50,556 nt of DNA from JBFXIE01 sp050176255 (GTDB lineage Bacteria > Pseudomonadota > Gammaproteobacteria > Burkholderiales > Burkholderiaceae_C): NCBI RefSeq assembly GCF_050176255.1, contig NZ_JBFXIE010000021.1. One strand, written 5' to 3'. A program made the position numbers and the translations under genes. This document shows, one piece after another, positions 44,876-50,556 of this stretch (its first letter is position 1; each line of letters opens with the position of its first letter). The notes beneath the pieces are model-generated. The model searched no databases, was not told where the DNA came from, and saw nothing but the letters and a program-made list of their open reading frames with translations.

Positions 44876-45334
44876 TTACAGCAGCAGCGTCTGCGCCACG
44901 ATCAGCACGCCGATCAGCAGGTTCACGCCCACCAGGGTGCGGATGCGCGCCAGCGCCTGTCCGCCAGCGGGCCAGTCGAATGCAGCGACGGCCTGCCCCA
45001 GCCGTTTGAGCAGGACGAGGTAGATGAAGCCAAAGATACCCATCATCACCAGGCCTAGCGTGGCCATGATGGTCCAGTCCAGCGGCATGGCAAACGCATT
45101 TGCCGCGGCGGCACGCGCCACGCCGATCATGCCCAGGCCGCTGGCCAGCACCACCACGGCGGCCACTGCCACTGCGCCCAGAAAGCGCTGCAGCACGCCG
45201 TGCATCAGCCGCACACGCTGCGGCGGCTCCAGCATCTGCGCGGCAGGGCGCAAAAAGAAGTGCGAGAAAACCATGCCACCGATCCACACGATGACAGACA
45301 GGACATGGGCGAGCAAAAGGGCGTTGTAGAGCAT
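44876..45334 (-). CDS. CopD-like four-helix membrane protein
   Basis: 152 residues with four hydrophobic helices. The pattern MLYNALLLAHVLSVIVWIGGMVFSHFFLRPAA is the start typical of CopD-domain or DUF4149-like proteins, with a His in helix 1 and W-x-G-G-M/H; there are further helices in the middle and LVGVNLLIGVLIVAQTLLL at the end. Some relatives take part in copper handling; no other copper genes are here, so function is open. The gene ends about 40 bp after the convergent tRNA. Confidence 0.8.
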   Translation of the reverse strand: MLYNALLLAHVLSVIVWIGGMVFSHFFLRPAAQMLEPPQRVRLMHGVLQRFLGAVAVAAVVVLASGLGMIGVARAAAANAFAMPLDWTIMATLGLVMMGIFGFIYLVLLKRLGQAVAAFDWPAGGQALARIRTLVGVNLLIGVLIVAQTLLL

Positions 45335-45346
45335 GGTGGCGTGTTG

Positions 45347-45411
45347 TTTTTGCTATTGATAATGTAGCTGCTAGCGCTTTCTGCAAAAGGGCTGTAGGCC
45401 TAAAACATCTT
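45347..45411 (+). repeat. Palindromic repeat, copy L
   Basis: TGCTATTGATAATGTAGCTG then CTAGCGCTTTCTGCAAAAGG and GCTGTAGGCCT, plus orientation, between hslR and the CopD-like gene. Confidence 0.8.
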
Positions 45412-45413
45412 TA

Positions 45414-45839
45414 TCAGTCGTCCACCGACGCGCTCCAGCGGTCGCCCCAGCCGCGGCGCACGTCGTCCAGGCTGCGCCGGTCACGCTTGGTGGGGCGCCC
45501 TTCGCGCAGCGTGGCGGCAGGCTCGGGCGCCAGGCGGCGCGCTTCGGCGGCCTGGGCGCGCGCGGCGATGCTGTCGGGCGTTTCTTCATACAGCTGCTGC
45601 GCGACGGGCGCGGGGCCGCGATAGCTGCTCAAGGCGCGCACCACCACCGTGCGGGCCACGGGCCCCTGGCGCAGCGCGACGGTGTCGCCCGCGCGCAGGT
45701 CGCGCGCCGCCTTGGCCGCCTGGCCGTTGACGGTGACGCGGCCTTTGCCGATTTCTTCCACGGCGAGGCTGCGGGTTTTGTAAAAGCGCGCGCACCAGAG
45801 CCATTTGTCCAGGCGCATTGCATCGGGCGGGGTCGTCAT
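45414..45839 (-). CDS. hslR: Heat-shock protein 15 (S4 domain RNA-binding)
   Basis: 141 residues. The S4 domain starts MRLDKWLWCARFYKTRSLAVEEIGKGRVTVNG (about residues 8-39) and continues VRAGDTV-like (LRAGDTVALRQG). The C-terminal part is basic (GRPTKRDRRSLDD). Hsp15 binds 50S subunits carrying a stalled nascent chain and frees the tRNA. Twenty-seven bp after tctE on the same strand. Confidence 0.93.
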   Translation of the reverse strand: MTTPPDAMRLDKWLWCARFYKTRSLAVEEIGKGRVTVNGQAAKAARDLRAGDTVALRQGPVARTVVVRALSSYRGPAPVAQQLYEETPDSIAARAQAAEARRLAPEPAATLREGRPTKRDRRSLDDVRRGWGDRWSASVDD

Positions 45840-45866
45840 CGGCGTGATTTTGCTCTCCGTTGGTTT

Positions 45867-47270
45867 TCAGTGGCGCGCCAGCGGCAGGCGCACTGCGGCG
45901 TCCAGACCCAGGATCTGGCTGCCTTCGCGGCGGTTGGTCAGCGCGATGCTGCCGCCCAGTGCTTGCACGATTTCCTGGCAGATCGCCAGGCCCAGGCCCG
46001 AGCCCGTGCGCACATCGCCCGCCGAGAACGGCTGGAACAGCCGCGCCGCCAGTTCGTCGTCGATGCCGGGGCCGGCGTCGGCAAAAGTCAGCGCGGCATG
46101 GGTTGCGTGCGCTTGCAGCGTGACGGCCAGTTCGGTGCCGGGCGGCGCATGGCGTATGGCGTTGTGCAGCAGGTTGCGGCACAGCTCGCGCAGCATCCAT
46201 TCGTGTGCCTGCACGGGCGCGGCATCGGTGGCAATGCAAAAGTCCAGGTCGCCCTGGGCGATCAGGGGCGACAGCTCCAGCGCCACTTCGCGCAGCACCG
46301 CGTCCAGCCGGGTGGTGGGCAGACCGCCTTGCTGGCGCAGTTGCTCCACCTTGGCCAGCGCCAGCATCTGGTTGGCCAGCTGGGTGGCGCGGTCCACGGT
46401 GTGGCCGATCTCCTGCAGCGCCTGCTCGGGCGGCAGGTCGCCGCGCAGCGCGGACTGCACCTGGGTCTTGAGCACCGCCAGCGGCGTGCGCAGCTGGTGC
46501 GATGCGTCGCGCACAAAGCGCTGCTGGTGCGCCAGCAGGCGCGACAGGCGCTGCATGACCGCGTTGGTGGCGTCGATCAGCGGCTGCAGCTCGCGCGGCG
46601 CGGCAGGCGCGGCAATGGGGGCCAGGTCGCTTTCGGCGCGGGCCTGCAGGTTGCTGCTCAACTGGCGCACCGGGCGCGTGGCGCGCTGCACCACCAGCAC
46701 CACGATGCCTGCAATCAGCGCCAGCAGCAGCGCCTGGCGCGCCAGCGTGGTGTGCAGGATCTGCAGGGCCGCCGCTTCGCGCAGCTCCAGCGTCTCGGCC
46801 ACCTGGATCACGGCCATGCCGCGTCCCTCGCTGCTGGCCACGGGTTGCAGCAGCACGGCCACACGCACGGGCTGGCCGCGAAAGCGCGCATCGTAGAAGT
46901 CCACCAGCGCCGCGTAGGGCGGGCGCTGCGCGATGGTGCCGCGCCACACGGGCAGCTCGGCAAAGCCGGAGATCAGCTCGCCATGCAGGCTGGACACGCG
47001 GTAGAACATGCGGCTTTGGTTGTCGGCCTCGAAGGCTTCCAGCGCCGCATAGGGGACGGTGGCGCGCAGCTCGGCCAGCTCGTCGTAGCCGCGCACGTCC
47101 AGCTGCTCGCTGATGGTCTTGGCCGACGCCAGCAGCGTGCGGTCGTAGGCGGTGTGCAACGCGGCCAGCGCCTGGCGGTGCAGGCTGTAGGTGTTCACGC
47201 CCACGAACAGCAGCGTGGGCAGCAAGATGCCCAGCAGCAGCTGGCGGCGCAGCGATTGCGGGCGGGTCAT
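45867..47270 (-). CDS. tctE: Two-component sensor histidine kinase, TctE-like
   Basis: 467 residues, inner membrane. Two hydrophobic helices (about 9-25 and 178-196) flank a periplasmic domain of the 2CSK-N type found in TctE. A HAMP-like linker leads to the H box DASHQLRTPLAVLKTQ (phosphorylated His near 255), N box ELCRNLLHNAIRHAPPGT, G1 DAGPGIDD, F box LFQPFS and G2 GSGLGLAI. Nine bp after tctD, so one operon. The adjacent TctCBA transporter implies it senses a tricarboxylate or similar organic acid. Confidence 0.9.
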   Translation of the reverse strand: MTRPQSLRRQLLLGILLPTLLFVGVNTYSLHRQALAALHTAYDRTLLASAKTISEQLDVRGYDELAELRATVPYAALEAFEADNQSRMFYRVSSLHGELISGFAELPVWRGTIAQRPPYAALVDFYDARFRGQPVRVAVLLQPVASSEGRGMAVIQVAETLELREAAALQILHTTLARQALLLALIAGIVVLVVQRATRPVRQLSSNLQARAESDLAPIAAPAAPRELQPLIDATNAVMQRLSRLLAHQQRFVRDASHQLRTPLAVLKTQVQSALRGDLPPEQALQEIGHTVDRATQLANQMLALAKVEQLRQQGGLPTTRLDAVLREVALELSPLIAQGDLDFCIATDAAPVQAHEWMLRELCRNLLHNAIRHAPPGTELAVTLQAHATHAALTFADAGPGIDDELAARLFQPFSAGDVRTGSGLGLAICQEIVQALGGSIALTNRREGSQILGLDAAVRLPLARH

Positions 47271-47279
47271 GTTTGGTGT

Positions 47280-47963
47280 TCAGGCCTCGGGTTTGAGAAG
47301 GTAGCCCAGCCCGCGCAGCGTCATCAGCACCACGCCCGTGCCCGCCAGCTTTTTGCGCAGGCGATAGACCACCACCTCGATGGCCTCGTACTGCACGTCG
47401 GTCTGGCCGGGAAAGACCAGCTCGTACAGCCGCTCCTTGCTCACCGCGTGCCTCGGCTGGGCCAGCAGGGCGCGCAGCAGCGCCAGCTCGCGCGGGGTGA
47501 GGTCCATGGGCGCGCCGTGCGCGTAGGCTATGCCGCTCTCTTTTTCATAGCTTATGGCGCCCATTGATGGTGCGCTGGAGGCTGATTTGCCCCCTGGTGC
47601 ATCGCTGCTGCGGCGCACCAGGGCGCGCAGGCGCGCCTCCAGCTCGTCCAGGTCGAAGGGCTTGGGCAGGTAGTCGTCGGCGCCGGCGTTCAGGCCCAGC
47701 ACGCGGTCGCCCACGGTGCCGCGCGCGGTCAGCAGCAGCACGGGCGTGCGCAGGCCGCCGGCGCGCGCCTGCTGCAGCACCTGCAGGCCGTCCAGGCCGG
47801 GCAGGGTCAGGTCCAGCACCACCGCATCGGGCGGGTGCGCGCGCCATTCGGCCAGCGCGGCGCGTCCGTCACCCACGGCCGTGACGGCCATGCCGCGGCG
47901 CGCCAGCGAGCGCTGCAGCGTGGCCTGCATGGTGGCGTCGTCTTCGACCAGGAGCAATTGCAT
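47280..47963 (-). CDS. tctD: Response regulator, OmpR family, TctD-like
   Basis: 227 residues from ATG 47963. The receiver domain (1-115) has the acidic pair ED at 7-8, phospho-acceptor D51 in VVLDLTLPG and the conserved lysine in DYLPKPFDLDEL. The winged-helix output domain starts about 150 (MDLTPRELALLRALL) and ends with EVVVYRLRKKLAGTG and the wing. Between the domains lies a linker encoded by a palindromic repeat (KSASSAPSMGAISYEKE), longer than usual. It probably activates the divergent tctC promoter. Confidence 0.92.
   Translation of the reverse strand: MQLLLVEDDATMQATLQRSLARRGMAVTAVGDGRAALAEWRAHPPDAVVLDLTLPGLDGLQVLQQARAGGLRTPVLLLTARGTVGDRVLGLNAGADDYLPKPFDLDELEARLRALVRRSSDAPGGKSASSAPSMGAISYEKESGIAYAHGAPMDLTPRELALLRALLAQPRHAVSKERLYELVFPGQTDVQYEAIEVVVYRLRKKLAGTGVVLMTLRGLGYLLKPEA
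47537..47588 (+). repeat. Palindromic repeat inside tctD (copy M), read in frame
   Basis: The plus strand holds TTTTTCATAGCTTATGGCGC, an 11-base centre and GCGCTGGAGGCTGATTTG. Compared with copy G, the spacing is identical: ATAGCT 6 of 6, GCGC 4 of 4 and the final 18 bases 16 of 18. It lies wholly inside tctD and keeps the frame. Confidence 0.85.
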
Positions 47964-48363
47964 GGCGCGGATTATCAGTGTGGCTGCAAGGGGGCTGCGG
48001 GCCGTGGATTGCCGCTTGCGCAGCAATGACGGACGGGGTGCAGGGGCGGTACGGCGTACCAGTGCAGCGGTTTTTCAGCGGTGCCCATGCGCGTAAACCC
48101 CAGTGCTGCGGACAGCCGATTGACAGCTTGCGCGCGCATCATCGCTGCCGTTCAACCCAGATTTCTCATTAGGCGCACCTTCGGTGCTGCTTGGGTGTCA
48201 GCGGTGCATTTGCGGTCATTTCGGCCCCTCTTCGTCGCCCATAGCTACGGCTATGGACTCCTCAGTCGGGACCGAACTGCCTCGCAACTGCCCTCGCTGC
48301 CATCCCAAGCCCTAATGGGAAATCTGGGTTCAAAGTTACGTTTTTCACATGCAAGGAGACAAC
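47964..48363. other. Divergent tctD/tctC intergenic region
   Basis: 400 bp. The only structure I find is the fold-back element at 48154-48330, followed by the tctC ribosome site AAGGAG (48353-48358). Operators for TctD are expected here but I see no clear direct repeats. Open frames crossing it are not protein-like. Confidence 0.6.
48154..48330. mobile_element. 177-bp fold-back element with 20-bp inverted ends (MITE-like)
   Basis: The left end AACCCAGATTTCTCATTAGG (48154-48173) and right end CCTAATGGGAAATCTGGGTT (48311-48330) are inverted repeats with one mismatch. The interior also folds back: GCTTGGG, CAGCG, TTGCG, TTCGG and CCC blocks recur in order on the opposite strand, and the centre is CCATAGC-TAC-GGCTATGG near 48239-48256. 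The left arm has an extra GCACC-TTC-GGTGC hairpin. No coding capacity. This is consistent with a non-autonomous transposable element, or with a long regulatory hairpin ahead of tctC. No clear target duplication is visible. Confidence 0.7.
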
Positions 48364-49323
48364 ATGCGTCGCGATACCTTTTTGAAGTCGCTGGCGGCCC
48401 TGGCCGCTGCGGGCAGCCTGCCGCTTTCGGCGCGCGCTGCCGTGGCCGTCAAGATGATGCTGCCCGCCAACCCCGGCGGCGGCTGGGACACCACCGGCCG
48501 CGCCCTGGGCAAGGCCCTGCAGGACGCGGGCGTGGCCTCCAGCGTGACTTTTGACAACAAGGGCGGCGCGGCCGGCGCCATTGGCCTGGCGCAGTTCGTT
48601 AACAGCTCCAAGGGCGACCCCAACGCGCTGATGGTGATGGGCGCCGTGATGCTGGGCGGCATCATCACCGGCAAGCCGCCGGTCAACCTGAGCCAGGCCA
48701 CGCCGATTGCGCGGCTGACCAGCGAATACAACGTGTTCGTGCTGCCTGCCAATTCGCCCTTCAAGAGCATGGCCGAGGTGGTGGCGCAACTGAAGAAAGA
48801 CCCCGGCAGCGTGAAGTGGGGTGGCGGCTCGCGCGGCTCCACCGAGCACATCGCGGCGGCCATGATTGCGCGCGCCGTGGGCGCCGACCCGGCCAAGATC
48901 AACTACGTGGCCTTCCGCGGGGGCGGCGAGGCCACGGCGGCCATCCTGGGCGGCAACGTCACCGTGGGCGGCAGCGGCTACAGCGAGTTTGCCGAGTACA
49001 TCGCCGCGGGCAAGATGAAGCCCATCGGCGTCACGTCGGGCCAGCGCCTCAAGGGCGTGAATGTGCCCACGCTGAAAGAGCAGGGCATTGACGTGGAGAT
49101 TGGCAACTGGCGCGGCGTGTACGGCGCGCCCGGCATCACGCCCGAGCAGCGCAAGGCCCTGATCGCCATGGTGGACAAGGCCGTCAAGAGCCGCGCCTGG
49201 CAGGAGGCGCTGGAGAAAAACGGCTGGACACCCGCCTGGCTGGCCGGCGACGAGTTCGCCAGCTTTGTCGATAACGAGTTCGCCAGCCTGCGCGCCACGA
49301 TGGTCAAGTCCGGCATGGTGTGA
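48364..49323 (+). CDS. tctC: Tripartite tricarboxylate transporter substrate-binding protein TctC
   Basis: 319 residues from ATG 48364 with AAGGAG upstream. N-terminal signal MRRDTFLKSLAALAAAGSLP, with twin arginines and FLK, may use Tat or Sec. The periplasmic body shows the Bug/TctC fold landmarks: VKMMLPANPGGGWDTTGRALG, NKGGAAGAIGLAQFV, KWGGGSRGSTEHIAAAMIAR, YVAFRGGGEATAAILGGNVTVG and WRGVYGAPGITPEQR. Binds a tricarboxylate or similar acid and hands it to TctAB. First gene of tctC-tctB-tctA. Confidence 0.95.
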   Translation: MRRDTFLKSLAALAAAGSLPLSARAAVAVKMMLPANPGGGWDTTGRALGKALQDAGVASSVTFDNKGGAAGAIGLAQFVNSSKGDPNALMVMGAVMLGGIITGKPPVNLSQATPIARLTSEYNVFVLPANSPFKSMAEVVAQLKKDPGSVKWGGGSRGSTEHIAAAMIARAVGADPAKINYVAFRGGGEATAAILGGNVTVGGSGYSEFAEYIAAGKMKPIGVTSGQRLKGVNVPTLKEQGIDVEIGNWRGVYGAPGITPEQRKALIAMVDKAVKSRAWQEALEKNGWTPAWLAGDEFASFVDNEFASLRATMVKSGMV

Positions 49324-49345
49324 TTCCTCCCGGTATTGCGAATAC

Positions 49346-49400
49346 TTTGTTTTTGATAGCTGCTGGCGCTTCTTTTGCAGGCGCTGGTGGCTGCTCTGCC
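49346..49400 (+). repeat. Palindromic repeat, copy N
   Basis: TTTTTGATAGCTGCTGGCGCTT, a short centre, then CAGGCGCTGGTGGCTGCTC, plus orientation, in the 189-bp gap between tctC and tctB. A hairpin here could favour higher tctC than tctBA expression. Confidence 0.88.
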
Positions 49401-49512
49401 TGTTCACGTTGTTGCCGCGCTGGCTGTCATTCACAGCCGCGATGAATCCGCGGCGCGGTTTCAATCCAGCGGCGCCTGCGCAGGGCGCTGTTTTTCTTCA
49501 GAGGCTACAGCC

Positions 49513-50070
49513 ATGCCCGAGCTTTCTTCTCCTCATTCAGCCGCCGCGCCCCAGGACGCGGGCAGCGTGCCATCGCCAGCCTGGCAGGCCGCCGTGGGCG
49601 TGGCCGTGGTGCTGGTGGCCGTGGGCATGGCCTTTGGCGCGCTGCAGATTCCTGCAGATGCCGGCTACGGCGGCGTAGGCCCCAACTTTCTGCCCTGGGC
49701 CTGCGCCGCGGTGCTGGGCCTGTGCGGCATTCTGCTGGTGCGCGAGGCGCTCACGGGCGGCTACCGCCAGGCGGCCGACCCCGGCGGCGCGGCGCGCGCG
49801 GCGCTGGGGCCGTTTGCCTGGGTGTCGGCCGGGCTGCTGCTGAATGCGGCGCTGATCACGCAGCTGGGCTTCATCGCGGGCTGCACGCTGTGCTATGCGC
49901 TGGCGGTGCAGGGCCTGCGCCGAGCCAATGGCCAAACGGGGCTGCTGGCGCCGCGGGCGCTGGCGGTGGATGTGCTGACGGGCCTGGCGATCTCGGCGCC
50001 TGTGTTCTGGCTGTTCACGCAGTTTCTGGCCATCAATCTTCCCGGGCTGACTGACACAGGGTGGCTGTAA
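49513..50070 (+). CDS. tctB: Tripartite tricarboxylate transporter small membrane subunit TctB
   Basis: 185 residues from ATG 49513. Four predicted helices (starting AAVGVAVVLVAVGMAFGALQ, PWACAAVLGLCGILLVREAL, WVSAGLLLNAALITQLGFI and LTGLAISAPVFWLFTQFLAI), with the GYGGVGPNFLPW motif typical of TctB between helices 1 and 2. Works as the small subunit with TctA. Its stop overlaps the tctA start (TAATG). Confidence 0.92.
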   Translation: MPELSSPHSAAAPQDAGSVPSPAWQAAVGVAVVLVAVGMAFGALQIPADAGYGGVGPNFLPWACAAVLGLCGILLVREALTGGYRQAADPGGAARAALGPFAWVSAGLLLNAALITQLGFIAGCTLCYALAVQGLRRANGQTGLLAPRALAVDVLTGLAISAPVFWLFTQFLAINLPGLTDTGWL

Positions 50071-50556
50071 TGGAAATCTTTGACGCACTGATGGCGGGCT
50101 TCGCCACGGCCATCACCCCGGCCAATCTGCTGTGGGCGCTGGTGGGCTGCGCGCTGGGCACGGCGGTGGGCGTGCTGCCCGGCATCGGCCCGGCGGTGGC
50201 CGTGGCCATGCTGCTGCCCATCACCGCCAAGGTGGAGATGACGGCCTCGATGATCTTCTTCGCAGGCATCTACTACGGCGCCATGTATGGCGGCTCCACC
50301 ACGTCCATTTTGCTCAACACCCCTGGCGAGACGGCCAGCATGGTCACGGCCATGGAGGGCAACAAAATGGCCAAGAGCGGCCGCGCGGGCGCGGCGCTGG
50401 CCACTGCGGCGATTGGCTCGTTTGTCGCTGGCACCGTGGCCACCGTGGTGGTCACGCTGTTTGCCCCCACGGTGGCGGACTTTGCCGTGCGGCTGGGCCC
50501 GCCCGAGTACTTCATGCTGATGGTGCTGGCGTTCACCACCGTGAGCGCCGTGCTGG
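50070..50556 (+). CDS. tctA: Tripartite tricarboxylate transporter large membrane subunit TctA (N-terminal part)
   Basis: ATG 50070 overlaps the tctB stop by one base; the frame is open to the window end (about 162 codons of roughly 500). The start MEIFDALMAGFATAITPANL, then LVGCALGTAVGVLPGIGPAVAVAMLLP, IYYGAMYGGSTTSILLNTPGE and MEGNKMAKSGRAGAAL are the conserved TctA signatures. Main transport subunit of the system. Confidence 0.95.
   Translation, partial: MEIFDALMAGFATAITPANLLWALVGCALGTAVGVLPGIGPAVAVAMLLPITAKVEMTASMIFFAGIYYGAMYGGSTTSILLNTPGETASMVTAMEGNKMAKSGRAGAALATAAIGSFVAGTVATVVVTLFAPTVADFAVRLGPPEYFMLMVLAFTTVSAVL

Overview
This window looks like core chromosome of a high-GC betaproteobacterium of the family Comamonadaceae (an Acidovorax- or Simplicispira-like organism is my best guess). 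The reasons are the gene orders (rpsF-priB-rpsR-rplI-dnaB, grpE-dnaK-dnaJ, nadK-recN-rapZ), the character of the proteins, and about fifteen copies of a short palindromic intergenic repeat with a core like TTGATAGCTGCTGGCGCT, which I associate with this family. No prophage, plasmid, integrase, complete insertion sequence or CRISPR array is visible.

Layout. 1-2.1 kb: the start of a beta-CASP metallo-beta-lactamase gene, decayed remnants of ubiD and ubiX, and a PEP-CTERM protein. 2.3-6.1 kb: the heat-shock operon grpE-dnaK-dnaJ on the minus strand. 6.3-9.5 kb: ribosomal and replication genes rpsF, priB, rpsR, rplI, dnaB. 9.6-13 kb: a small membrane protein, a PIN-PhoH ATPase, a Bcp peroxiredoxin and a Mth938-like protein, all minus strand. 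13.1-17.2 kb: alaA, hom and thrC (alanine and threonine synthesis). 17.3-20.9 kb: molybdenum cofactor genes mobB, moeA, moaD and moaE, with moaD and moaE separated by three small minus-strand genes. 21-29 kb: clpB, a small membrane protein, a coniferyl-aldehyde-type dehydrogenase, a GNAT acetyltransferase, an unknown protein, a dusC-like gene and ribD. 29.3-37 kb: a broken Uma2 gene and the minor-pilin operon fimT-pilV-pilW-pilX-pilY1-pilE. 37.3-44.4 kb: nth, a PLP aminotransferase, slyX, an aldo/keto reductase remnant, rapZ, recN, nadK and hrcA. 44.5-44.8 kb: a tRNA-Ile(CAU) gene split by a group I intron. 44.9-50.6 kb: a CopD-like membrane protein, hslR, a TctD/TctE two-component system, and a divergent tripartite tricarboxylate transporter tctC-tctB-tctA (tctA runs off the end).

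How the parts work together. The chaperone operon, clpB and hrcA are protein quality control; grpE, dnaK and clpB share a similar sigma-32-like promoter pattern. The minor pilins and PilY1 prime and tip type IV pili. The Tct sensor and regulator probably control the divergent transporter.

Most notable signals: (1) the 250-nt ORF-less group I intron inside the anticodon loop of tRNA-Ile(CAU); (2) the palindromic repeat family, including copies that have become part of coding sequence in tctD, moeA and the pilW leader; (3) a 177-bp fold-back element with 20-bp inverted ends between tctD and tctC; (4) four decaying genes, three of which keep both ends but have lost the middle.
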